From positions 1 through 64,000 of the forward strand of contig CANRIZ010000004.1 in NCBI GenBank assembly GCA_947630835.1: DNA of 64,000 nucleotides, given 5' to 3'. Positions within the stretch are counted from its first letter, which is position 1; each line of letters starts with the position of its first letter. Below, one piece after another: positions 6,505 to 14,517 of this stretch. The DNA comes from an uncultured Clostridia bacterium (GTDB taxonomy: Bacteria; Bacillota; Clostridia; Oscillospirales; Acutalibacteraceae). Made by a program: the position numbers and the translations under genes. A model generated the notes under the pieces. That model saw nothing but the letters and a program-made list of their open reading frames with translations, was not told the origin of the DNA and did no database searches.

Positions 6505-7025
6505 CCCTCGGTATATTCAAGCATATAGTTTTCGCCCTCGACAAGCTCCGTTTGGTCAACGCCCGTTTGCGCGTATTCGCCGCCTATGTAAAGCGCCCAA
6601 TACGCCTTGTCCTTGTCATAATCAGCCCTTATGCCCATAACGGTATCAACCATCAAGCCGTATTGCGACTCCTTGCCGGAGATAAGTCCCTGCTCCTCAA
6701 GCGCTTCGCCTACGGTTTTTTTGTCGGATTTTATCTCGAAAACCGTCTCTTTTCTGTCGGCGTCCTTTACGGTAAATGTAAAGGTCTTTTCGCCTTTTCC
6801 GAGCTTTGTAATTTCTTCGGAGCTGTTTTGGGCGGCGGTTTTATCCTCTTTTGTCGTTCCCTCGTCGGCGTTAGTCGTGCTTTCGGTTGTTTTTGCGGAG
6901 GTTTCAACGCTGTCCGCGGGAGCTGTCTTTTTTGCCTTGCAGCCGTTTGCGAAAATCGCTATTAACGCAACAAGCATAAAGCAAAGCGCAACGGATAAAA
7001 TTTTAGTGATTTTTGTTTTTTTCAT
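6501..7025 (-). CDS. DUF4430 lipoprotein
   Basis: 174-residue secreted lipoprotein. The signal peptide ends in the lipobox 'FANGC' (Cys 29). A Thr/Ser/Glu-rich linker (about residues 35-75) leads to a C-terminal DUF4430 domain ('KTVGEALEEQGLISG' ... 'YWALYIGGEYAQTGVDQ' ... 'GENYMLEYTE'). This domain resembles the small domain of cobalamin carriers such as intrinsic factor, and also occurs in surface proteins. The 4-base overlap with the ECF S component suggests it captures the substrate and hands it over. The gene has its own promoter (7065-7094). Confidence 0.82.
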   Translation of the reverse strand: MKKTKITKILSVALCFMLVALIAIFANGCKAKKTAPADSVETSAKTTESTTNADEGTTKEDKTAAQNSSEEITKLGKGEKTFTFTVKDADRKETVFEIKSDKKTVGEALEEQGLISGKESQYGLMVDTVMGIRADYDKDKAYWALYIGGEYAQTGVDQTELVEGENYMLEYTEG

Positions 7026-7064
7026 TTTGATTCTCCCTGTTGTAACGGTTTGTCTTTCAAATGA

Positions 7065-7094
7065 ATTTTAGCACAATGCCCCTGTATTTGTCAA
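7065..7094 (-). promoter_or_regulatory. Promoter of the DUF4430/ECF pair
   Basis: Minus strand TTGACA (7089-7094), 18 bases, TAAAAT (7065-7070). Confidence 0.7.
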
Positions 7095-7106
7095 TAAATC
7101 GGGACG

Positions 7107-10100
7107 TTATGAAAGGTAAGAGAAAATTTCTTTGAGAGTGTCGAGGGGGTCTTGCGTTTCCGTCATTTTCACGGCAATATATTTTCTGCCGAAGTCGCTT
7201 ACCGACACCCTGCCCCTTAATGCGGATGATAAATTCAGCACAAGCGAGGTCGGTATTTCGTTTATATAGAGTATAACGGTTCTGCCCTTTTGACCTATTT
7301 CGTTTATGCCGAATTTCGACGCCGTGTTCCTCAAAAGAGAAATGTCGATTAAGCCCTGAACGGACGGCGGAATATCGCCGTAACGGTCTTGCAGTTCGTC
7401 CTTTACGTCCTCGGCGTCCTCCCGAGTGAGTATATCGGCAATCCGCCTGTAAACGGCAAGCCGCTGTGATATAACGTAAATATATTCCTCGGGAATATGG
7501 GCGTCTATCTGCATATCAATAAGACATTCCTTTTTCTTTATTACGTTTGTTTCGCCCTTTTCCTCGCTGACCGCCTCGCCCAAAAGCTCCAGATACATAT
7601 CGTATCCGACCGCTTCAAGATGCCCGTGCTGCTGCGCTCCGAGCAGACTGCCCGCTCCTCTGATTTCAAGATCCCTCATAGCTATTTTAAAGCCCGAGCC
7701 GAATTCCGTGTATTCCCGTATGGCTTCAAGCCTTCTGTAAGCGGTTTCCGAAAGCTCCTTGCCTCTTTTAAAGGTGAAGTACGCCGAAGCTCTCCTCGCG
7801 CTTCTGCCTACTCTGCCCCTTATCTGATGAAGCTGCGCTAGCCCGAGACGGTCTGCGTCCTCGATTATGAGCGTGTTGCAGTTGGGAACGTCTACGCCCG
7901 TTTCGATAATGGTTGTGCATACGAGTATATCTATTTCGCCTTCAAGCAGCCTGCGCCAACGCTCGCTCAGCTCGTCCTCGGCCATTTTTCCGTGGGCTAC
8001 CTCTACCCTTGCCTCGGGCAGATATTTTTGAATTTCCGCCGCCTTTGTTTCGATATTTTCAACCCTGTTATACAGGTAATAAACCTGCCCGCCCCTGCGA
8101 AGCTCTTTTTCCATAGCCTCCGAAAGTATGTTCATATCGTGTTCTATAACGTAGGTTTGAACAGGGTGTCTGTCCTGCGGAGCTTCCTCTATTACGGACA
8201 TATCCCTTATTCCGGTCATAGCCATATTTAGCGTTCTCGGTATAGGCGTGGCGGAAAGCGTAAGCACGTCGACATAGGGGAATTTCTCTTTAAGCCTTTC
8301 CTTTTGCACAACGCCGAACCGCTGTTCCTCGTCGACTATAAGCAATCCCAGGTCTTTAAATTCGACCTTTTTTGAAATAAGCGAATGAGTGCCTACAACT
8401 ATATCAATGCTTCCCCGCTTCAGGTTTTGCGTGATTTTATCGCGCTCCTTGGGCGTTCTGAACCTTGAAAGCATTTCGATTTCCACGGGAAAGCCCTCAA
8501 ACCTTGCGGTAATCGTTCTGTAATGCTGCAGAGCGAGTATGGTTGTGGGGACGAGTATGGCGCACTGTTTGCCGTCTGCTATACATTTAAACGCGGCTCT
8601 CAGCGCAACCTCGGTTTTCCCGAAGCCGACGTCGCCGCAAAGCAGTCTGTCCATAGGATAGGGCTTTTCCATATCGCCCTTAATTTCGTCCGACGATTTT
8701 AACTGGTCGGGCGTTTCGTCATAGGGAAAACGCCTTTCAAAATCGGACTGCATATCTATATCCGGCGAAAAAGCGTAGCCCTTGGATTGCAGCCTTTTTG
8801 AATACAGAGCTATAAGCTCATCCGCCATATCCTTTACGGCACTGCGAACCTTACTGCGGGTCTTTTCCCAGTCCGCCGTTCCGATGCGGTTGAGCTTAAC
8901 GGATTTTCCGCTGTCCTCGCTCGGACCTATATATTTTGAAACAAGGTCAAGCTGGGTTACGGGCACATAAAGCACGTCGCCCTTTGCGTATTTTAACTTG
9001 ATATAATCCTTTACGATTTTGCCGACTTCAAGCTTTTTTATGCCGTCGAAAATACCTATGCCGTGCATCCTGTGAACGACATAGTCGCCCGTTTTAAGCT
9101 CGTCAAGCGAATGTATGCTTGCGCCCTTTTTAAAGTTTGAACGCTTACGTTTGCCGACGGCAGCCGCTTTTGCATAGGTAAAGACGTAAAAGCGTTCGTT
9201 CGGGTAGGCGAAACCTCCCGAAAAAGCCGAGGGCAAAACGCTGACCCTGCCCTTGGGAAATTCGCCCGGTTCGGAGGGGAAATAAACCGACGGCACACCC
9301 TCGCTTTCAAGGTCCTCGGCAAGAGCCTTTGCGGATTTTTCCGTTCCTCCCATTACAACCGCAGTCGAATTTTTTTGCAAAACGGGCTTAATATCCTCGC
9401 AAATCGCGTCAAGACTGCCGTTCCAAACGGGAAGCTTGGTTGCGGTGAAGCTTATAAGCTCCTTTACCGGAGTGTCGAAGCTGCCCCTCGCGAAGCTGTC
9501 AAGGTATATTGCCGAATGTTTTTCATATTCCCTGAAAAGCTCTGCCTGCGTGAGCAGAAATTTGTCAAGCCCTTGGCAAAGAGAGCCGTCCTCAAATAAA
9601 AATTTAATCTCCTCGTTTAAAAGCTTTACGGACGTTTCCGCCCTTTCCTTTACGCTTGAGCTTTCGCAGACGGCTAATAGATAATTATCGCCTAAATAAT
9701 CGAAAACGGTGCTGAACCTTTCATATGCAAGGGGAAGATATTTATCCTCCGAGTTGAGCTTAACGCCGCTTTTTATCCTGTCAATATCGGCGTACAGCTT
9801 TTCCTTTGCCTTTTTTGAACCCTTGCCTTTAACTCCCTTGATAAATTCCTCTATGCTGTCGGCAAGCTTTTCGTCGCTTTCAAAAACGATTTCCGCAGAC
9901 GGCATAACGGCAAACTCGTCAACGTCGCCGGTGCGCCTTTGCGTTTCAATATCGAAATACGACATTCTCTCTATCGCTTCGCCCCAAAATTCAACCCTTA
10001 CGGGCTGTTCGCCGTCGGGGGAGAACAAATCGAGTATATCGCCCCTGATTGAAAACTGACCTACGCCCTCCACCATATCGCAGCGCACATAACCCGCCGC

Positions 10101-10568
10101 AAGCAAAACCGACTTGATTCTTTCGGAGGAATATTCGCCGTTCTTTTTTAAAACAAGCGAATGTTTTTTCAGCTCCTCGGGCGGGATAGTCCTCTGTATC
10201 ACCGCCTGCACGGGGCAAACCGCAACGTCGATATTGCCCTCCAGCATATTTGAAAGCAGCTTTATCCGCCTTTGCTCGTACTCGTGGGAGCGTATTTGAG
10301 CGCCGTTAAAGGAAAAATCCCTTTCCGGATACACCAGCGCTTTAAGTCCGAAAACCGCCAGATCTTCGCAAAATTTAACCGCCGAGCGCTCATCGGGCAT
10401 AATAACAAGTGCCTTGCGGTTCAGATTCCCGCAAAGCGCGTTTATCAAATGTGCCTTATGAATTTGCGTTACACCCAATACGCCGAGCGCAGACGAGCCT
10501 TTTTTCACCGCCTTTTCAAGCTCCGTATATTCGGGCGACGCTTTCAGAATTTCCCTGAAGCCTGCCAT
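7107..10568 (-). CDS. mfd: Transcription-repair coupling factor
   Basis: 1153-residue Mfd, the ATP-driven translocase that removes RNA polymerase stalled at DNA lesions and recruits UvrA. Visible parts in order: the UvrB-like N-terminal module; the RNA polymerase interaction domain with 'DYVVHRMHGIGIFDGIKKLE' (about residue 500); the helicase core with Walker A 'LLCGDVGFGKTEVALRA' and the DEEQ box 'VDEEQRFGVVQKERL'; motif V/VI region 'IIETGVDVPNCNTLIIE' and 'QIRGRVGRS'; and the C-terminal TRCF domain. Full length for the family. It follows pth by 25 bases in a glmU-pth-mfd operon, an order known from other Firmicutes. Confidence 0.98.
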   Translation of the reverse strand: MAGFREILKASPEYTELEKAVKKGSSALGVLGVTQIHKAHLINALCGNLNRKALVIMPDERSAVKFCEDLAVFGLKALVYPERDFSFNGAQIRSHEYEQRRIKLLSNMLEGNIDVAVCPVQAVIQRTIPPEELKKHSLVLKKNGEYSSERIKSVLLAAGYVRCDMVEGVGQFSIRGDILDLFSPDGEQPVRVEFWGEAIERMSYFDIETQRRTGDVDEFAVMPSAEIVFESDEKLADSIEEFIKGVKGKGSKKAKEKLYADIDRIKSGVKLNSEDKYLPLAYERFSTVFDYLGDNYLLAVCESSSVKERAETSVKLLNEEIKFLFEDGSLCQGLDKFLLTQAELFREYEKHSAIYLDSFARGSFDTPVKELISFTATKLPVWNGSLDAICEDIKPVLQKNSTAVVMGGTEKSAKALAEDLESEGVPSVYFPSEPGEFPKGRVSVLPSAFSGGFAYPNERFYVFTYAKAAAVGKRKRSNFKKGASIHSLDELKTGDYVVHRMHGIGIFDGIKKLEVGKIVKDYIKLKYAKGDVLYVPVTQLDLVSKYIGPSEDSGKSVKLNRIGTADWEKTRSKVRSAVKDMADELIALYSKRLQSKGYAFSPDIDMQSDFERRFPYDETPDQLKSSDEIKGDMEKPYPMDRLLCGDVGFGKTEVALRAAFKCIADGKQCAILVPTTILALQHYRTITARFEGFPVEIEMLSRFRTPKERDKITQNLKRGSIDIVVGTHSLISKKVEFKDLGLLIVDEEQRFGVVQKERLKEKFPYVDVLTLSATPIPRTLNMAMTGIRDMSVIEEAPQDRHPVQTYVIEHDMNILSEAMEKELRRGGQVYYLYNRVENIETKAAEIQKYLPEARVEVAHGKMAEDELSERWRRLLEGEIDILVCTTIIETGVDVPNCNTLIIEDADRLGLAQLHQIRGRVGRSARRASAYFTFKRGKELSETAYRRLEAIREYTEFGSGFKIAMRDLEIRGAGSLLGAQQHGHLEAVGYDMYLELLGEAVSEEKGETNVIKKKECLIDMQIDAHIPEEYIYVISQRLAVYRRIADILTREDAEDVKDELQDRYGDIPPSVQGLIDISLLRNTASKFGINEIGQKGRTVILYINEIPTSLVLNLSSALRGRVSVSDFGRKYIAVKMTETQDPLDTLKEIFSYLS

Positions 10569-10593
10569 AGATAATTTTTAACTCCCTAAATTG

Positions 10594-11199
10594 TTATGAA
10601 TTAAAGCTGTTCATCGCTTCGTCGATTTTTCCGTCAAGCATAAGCTCAACCGCGCGGCAGGCATTGTCTATAGCCTCTTTAAGCGGCTTTGCCTCGTCCT
10701 TTTTAAATTCGGAAAGCACCCAATCGGCAAGGTCGTAATCGGGATGGGGCTTTTTACCTACGCCGAGCTTTATCCTCGGAAAATCCGTCCCGCCCAGCTG
10801 AGAAATTATGCTTTTAATGCCGTTGTGACCGCCGTCCGTTCCCTTGCGCTTGATGCGAAGCTTACCGACGTCGAGCGATACGTCGTCAAATATAATTATT
10901 ATCCTGTCGTTGGGGATTTTGTAGAATGCCGCCGCCTCTTTGACGGCTTCGCCCGAATTATTCATATATGTTTGCGGCTTCATAACAATTACCCTGTGCG
11001 AGTTTATTACCGCGTCCGCAATTACAGCCTTAAATTTCAGCTTGTTGATTTTAAAGCCGTGCTTTTCCGCAAGCTCGTCAACGCACAAAAATCCCGAATT
11101 ATGTCGCGTCAGGGTGTATTTCCTTTCGGGATTTCCAAGCCCCGCCACGATAAATTCAGGAGCGCCGACAGACTGCCTTAATTTGAATCTGTCAAACAT
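10594..11199 (-). CDS. pth: Peptidyl-tRNA hydrolase
   Basis: 201-residue Pth, which releases peptides from prematurely dropped peptidyl-tRNA. It has the family's 'VAGLGNPERKYTLTRHNSGF' start including the catalytic His and Asn, 'KPQTYMNNSGEAV', 'IIIIFDDVSLDVGKLRI' and 'KGTDGGHNGIKSII'. The N-terminus carries about 15 residues ('MFDRFKLRQSVGAPE') before the usual start. It lies between the GlmU-like gene (19-base gap) and mfd (25-base gap) and is probably cotranscribed with both. Confidence 0.97.
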   Translation of the reverse strand: MFDRFKLRQSVGAPEFIVAGLGNPERKYTLTRHNSGFLCVDELAEKHGFKINKLKFKAVIADAVINSHRVIVMKPQTYMNNSGEAVKEAAAFYKIPNDRIIIIFDDVSLDVGKLRIKRKGTDGGHNGIKSIISQLGGTDFPRIKLGVGKKPHPDYDLADWVLSEFKKDEAKPLKEAIDNACRAVELMLDGKIDEAMNSFNS

Positions 11200-11218
11200 A
11201 CTTTGCCTCTTTTTTATA

Positions 11219-11905
11219 TTATTTGCTTTTGCTTTTATTGCGCCAGCCGTCTTTGTTTACCTGCCTTGCCCTCGCTATAGCCAAAGCGTCGCCGGGTACG
11301 TTGTCGGTTATAGTGGAACCCGCCGCGGTGTAAGCGCCTTCGCCGACGGTTACGGGAGCGACAAGGTTTGTGTTGCAGCCTATGAAGGCGTCGTCCTTAA
11401 TTGTGGTTCGGTGCTTTTCCCTGCCGTTAAAGTTTACCGTGACCGTGCCGCAGCCGAAGTTTACGCGCTTGCCTACGTCGCTGTCGCCGACGTAGGTTAG
11501 GTGGGAAACCTTAGTGCCTGTGTCAATGCTTGAATTTTTAACCTCTACGAAATTGCCGAGGTGTACGTTTTCGCCTATATCCGAGTTTGGCCTTATATGG
11601 ACGAACGGCCCTATATTACAGCCGTTGCCGACCTTTGATTGGCGGCAGCGAACCTCGTCAAGCAGTACGTTGTCGCCTATTTCGCTGTCCTCTATAACGG
11701 TGTTGGGCCCTATGGTACAGCCTTTGCCGATTTTAACCTTGCCTCTTAATATAGTTCCGGGCAGAATAACGCTGCCCTCGCCGATTTGCGTTCCCGAGTC
11801 AATCATAACGCCGTCAAAGCAGGGAATATCCACCCCGTTTTCAAGCTGTCTTTCTATTTCGGTCATTCTTTTTTCAAGAATTTCCTGCGCGGATTTTTTT
11901 GTCAT
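11219..11905 (-). CDS. GlmU-like acetyltransferase (left-handed beta-helix half only)
   Basis: 228-residue protein that matches only the C-terminal half of bifunctional GlmU, the part that acetylates glucosamine-1-phosphate in UDP-GlcNAc synthesis. Hexapeptide repeats run through most of it ('IGEGSVILPGTILRGKVKIG'). The acetyltransferase signature 'RPNSDIGENVHLGNFVEVKN' and the catalytic His region 'KVSHLTYVGDSDVG' are present. The N-terminal uridyltransferase half (about 220 residues, GGxGTRM-type loop) is absent, and only a promoter and SD lie upstream, so this is a natural short form and not a recent truncation. The uridyltransferase step must be encoded elsewhere. First gene of the operon with pth and mfd. 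Confidence 0.85.
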   Translation of the reverse strand: MTKKSAQEILEKRMTEIERQLENGVDIPCFDGVMIDSGTQIGEGSVILPGTILRGKVKIGKGCTIGPNTVIEDSEIGDNVLLDEVRCRQSKVGNGCNIGPFVHIRPNSDIGENVHLGNFVEVKNSSIDTGTKVSHLTYVGDSDVGKRVNFGCGTVTVNFNGREKHRTTIKDDAFIGCNTNLVAPVTVGEGAYTAAGSTITDNVPGDALAIARARQVNKDGWRNKSKSK

Positions 11906-11933
11906 AAAAAAGCCTCCTAAAAAACATATATTT

Positions 11934-11962
11934 ATTTTATCACTTTTGAGGCAATTTTACAA
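11934..11962 (-). promoter_or_regulatory. Promoter of the glmU-like/pth/mfd operon
   Basis: Minus strand TTGTAA (11957-11962), 17 bases, TAAAAT (11934-11939) with extended TG. Confidence 0.65.
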
Positions 11963-12002
11963 CATAAATAATCGGCATTATTTGCAAAGAAAAGGCAGAA
12001 AA

Positions 12003-12037
12003 AAGAAAAGCGCCGCCGACTTTTCGCCGACAGCGCC
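12003..12037 (-). terminator. Terminator of the dockerin hydrolase gene
   Basis: Minus strand GCGCTGTCGGCG-AAAA-GTCGGCGGCGC with a TTTTCTTTTTT tail, just past the stop at 12052. Confidence 0.75.
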
Positions 12038-12051
12038 CAAATAAATTCAAA

Positions 12052-13719
12052 TTAAGCCGCGATTGCTTTGAGAATTGCCTTTGCGTCCGCAACGGTTATC
12101 TTGCCGTCGTAGTTCATATCGGCAACCCATTTTTCACTGCCGTTGAATGTACGCAGCCCTGCTACCGCCTGAAGAACAAGCTTTGCGTCAACAACCGTAA
12201 CGGAGGTATCGGCGTTGACGTCGCCCATCTTGCCGGCAAGCGGAGAAAGCGTCTTGCTTTGGCTGTCATAAGTCATAAACTGAGGGAAATCGGGGTTGGT
12301 GTGAATATCGGCGTCGGAAGGCGCAACAAGAAGCCAGGAGAAGAACCTTGAATTGTCGTTAACGCCCTGATTGCTGAATTCAACGTGATTTTGGTACTTG
12401 ATGAACCAAGTGTTGTCGGGGAAGAAGCAGGTGCTTGCGTCAATCATTCTGTCCGGAGAAAGGTATTCGCTTCTCGGATAATTGTCCCCGAGCGTTTCGC
12501 CGTAAGGAGCGACCGTAGCGTAACCGCTTGTGTGTACCGTTTCGATAACCTGATCGCCCGTCAAATTACCCGCGGACGAAACGGGAGGCATTTGAGAGTC
12601 GTAGTTTGAAACGACGGAAACGCATACTCCGCTGAGCTGCGCGGCCTTGAGAATATCCTCGATTTGAAGGCTTACGTTGTTGTGGTAATTTTCAACCTTA
12701 GCCCAGAAAGCCGCTTCCTGAGCGGGCGTTCCCTCGTTCATTCTGAAGGACATAAACTCCTTAGCCTCTTCATATCTGTTTTCGGGAACAAAGGTCCATA
12801 TACCCGTAGTATAGCCGAAGCTCGGGATAAGACATTCGGAATAAATCCTGTCCTTTTCACATTCGATAAGCTCGTCAACATAGGGAAGAATACTTCCCAA
12901 TAAGCCGGTCTGTTTAAGTATATCGCTCAAGGTGGAATTTCCGGTAGATTCGTTTATCATATTGTAAAGTCCCTGCTCGTCGATTTCAACCTCGCCGCAG
13001 AAAAGAGCACCGACAAGCTCAAGCCCGGTGAAAGCCGAGGAGAGCATGGTGATGTTGGTTAAATCGTCGTAGCCGTATTTTGCAAGATACGCGGAAACAA
13101 TGCAGCCGCCCATGCTTATGCCGGCTATGGCAACCTTGTCGTGACCCGTTCTCTGCTTCATATTTTCAACATAGTCGTGTATTTCGTCCGCAACAACCAT
13201 GGGATCTACACGCCAATCAAGCCCGTAAACCCAAGTGTGATCCGCGCCGACGGTATCAACGGCTATATCGACTATCTCGTTTGTAAATACCGACCTTACT
13301 TCCTCATAATCATAATCGGAAACGGGACCCGTAAACTGGTTGGCAAGGGCTACGTCCTTGTTGTAGGGTTCGCCGTCGGGGTTGCACTTAATGTAAGAAA
13401 ACAACTCGTTCGCAGCCGGAATAACGGCGTCGCAGAAAGCGTCGTAATCCGCCTTGGTTTTGTCGGATGTAATAAGCGCTTGAACCGCAGGCAGAGCCTT
13501 TTCAACGGCGCTCATAATGAGATCCCTGTCGGGCGGCCAAACGTTTTTGCCGGTGGTTTTGTCAACAAGCGGATACTCCGAAAAGCCCGAAACAACAAGC
13601 AGCGGAACGTCGTCCCTGACGCATTTGCCGTTTGCCGCAAGGGCGGGGAGCATTAAGCTTGCGAGCAGTACCGCCGAAAGAATAACACATAAAAACTTTT
13701 TGCCTGATTTTGCTGACAT
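12052..13719 (-). CDS. Secreted alpha/beta hydrolase with C-terminal dockerin
   Basis: 555-residue secreted protein. An N-terminal signal peptide (residues 1-28, 'LCVILSAVLLASLMLPALA') leads to an alpha/beta hydrolase domain with the nucleophile elbow 'IAGISMGGCIVSAYLAKYG' (GxSxG, around residue 200). The domain resembles lipases/esterases but the substrate is unknown. The last 60 residues are a type I dockerin with two calcium-binding F-hand repeats: 'GDVNADTSVTVVDAKLVLQA' and 'ADMNYDGKITVADAKAILKA'. A dockerin means docking to a cohesin on a scaffold or cell-surface protein. No cohesin or carbohydrase gene is in the window. It has its own promoter and terminator. Confidence 0.85.
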   Translation of the reverse strand: MSAKSGKKFLCVILSAVLLASLMLPALAANGKCVRDDVPLLVVSGFSEYPLVDKTTGKNVWPPDRDLIMSAVEKALPAVQALITSDKTKADYDAFCDAVIPAANELFSYIKCNPDGEPYNKDVALANQFTGPVSDYDYEEVRSVFTNEIVDIAVDTVGADHTWVYGLDWRVDPMVVADEIHDYVENMKQRTGHDKVAIAGISMGGCIVSAYLAKYGYDDLTNITMLSSAFTGLELVGALFCGEVEIDEQGLYNMINESTGNSTLSDILKQTGLLGSILPYVDELIECEKDRIYSECLIPSFGYTTGIWTFVPENRYEEAKEFMSFRMNEGTPAQEAAFWAKVENYHNNVSLQIEDILKAAQLSGVCVSVVSNYDSQMPPVSSAGNLTGDQVIETVHTSGYATVAPYGETLGDNYPRSEYLSPDRMIDASTCFFPDNTWFIKYQNHVEFSNQGVNDNSRFFSWLLVAPSDADIHTNPDFPQFMTYDSQSKTLSPLAGKMGDVNADTSVTVVDAKLVLQAVAGLRTFNGSEKWVADMNYDGKITVADAKAILKAIAA

Positions 13720-13764
13720 AAATTTTCCTCCCGCTATTTTAAATTCTTTTTTACTGCTTTTTAC

Positions 13765-13793
13765 ATTATAACAAAATAATATAATTTTTTCAA
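13765..13793 (-). promoter_or_regulatory. Promoter of the dockerin hydrolase gene
   Basis: Minus strand TTGAAA (13788-13793), 17 bases, TATAAT (13765-13770); a GGGAGG site precedes the ATG. Confidence 0.75.
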
Positions 13794-13812
13794 TAAGGAA
13801 AAGCGCTTAATA

Positions 13813-14514
13813 TTAATCGACGGTAAGCTCTATGGTGTTTACCGTGCCGGAGGAGAGATAAAAGCCCAGATGAACGGCGCCCGAAACGTATTCCATAAAG
13901 TCCTCCGATTCGCTTGAGGGCGAGCCGTAATATTCCTTAACCCTTTCCGCCGAATCGCCCGTTTTAACGCCCTTTGCGGTGGAAAAAGAAGACGAGGTTA
14001 TCTCAACGTCGTAAATTATTTCGTCCGAACCCGAAAAATAAGTATAAACGGTGAAGCCCGAAAAAGTATAGATGTTATCCGTTCCGTTGTAATGGCAGGA
14101 CGGCGCTTGAGTTACGGACGAGGGGCTTCCGAACGCGGAGGATACCGAGGCGTATTTTGCGCCCGGGGCAACGCTTTTGCCGTTTATTACGGCCGCGGCG
14201 TCCGCCGATACGAAGCTGCCCTTTGCAACGCCGCTTTCGGGGGCGGCGGTAGTTGCCGGCGGGTTCTGCGCCGCCTTGGTAACAACGGGAGCTTTCGCCG
14301 CTTGTGTTGCCGGAGCGGCGGCTTTTGGTTGTGCTTGCGTATTTGCCTGAGTTTGCGGTTGAGTCTGCGGATTGTCGACTACCTCGTAATTCGCGGCGGT
14401 TGTCTGCGCGGTGGCGGTCGTGGTTTCGTCGGCGTCGCTCTTTTTTAACGAGCAGGAAGAAAACGCCGCCGCAACAAAGGCGAGCGATATAATAATGCAG
14501 GTGATTTTTCTCAT
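13813..14514 (-). CDS. Lipoprotein of unknown function with low-complexity linker
   Basis: 233-residue lipoprotein with lipobox 'FSSC' (Cys 20). Residues about 25-95 are a Thr/Gln/Ala/Pro-rich linker typical of a wall-spanning tether. The C-terminal part contains two related stretches, 'YASVSSAFGSPSSVTQAPSC' and 'GDSAERVKEYYGSPSSESED', each a short helix followed by YG/FG-SPSS. This suggests a duplicated fold, perhaps like the small periplasmic SmpA/BLIP-type repeats. It begins 3 bases after the AlgJ/X-like gene ends and is the last gene of that operon, so it may belong to the same surface acetylation machinery. No enzymatic motif is seen. Confidence 0.7.
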   Translation of the reverse strand: MRKITCIIISLAFVAAAFSSCSLKKSDADETTTATAQTTAANYEVVDNPQTQPQTQANTQAQPKAAAPATQAAKAPVVTKAAQNPPATTAAPESGVAKGSFVSADAAAVINGKSVAPGAKYASVSSAFGSPSSVTQAPSCHYNGTDNIYTFSGFTVYTYFSGSDEIIYDVEITSSSFSTAKGVKTGDSAERVKEYYGSPSSESEDFMEYVSGAVHLGFYLSSGTVNTIELTVD

Positions 14515-14517
14515 TTT

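Noticed and set aside
14092-14448. 118-aa plus-strand ORF rich in Arg/Gly
   Set aside because: Antisense shadow of the Ala/Thr/Gln-rich linker of the lipoprotein at 13813-14514.
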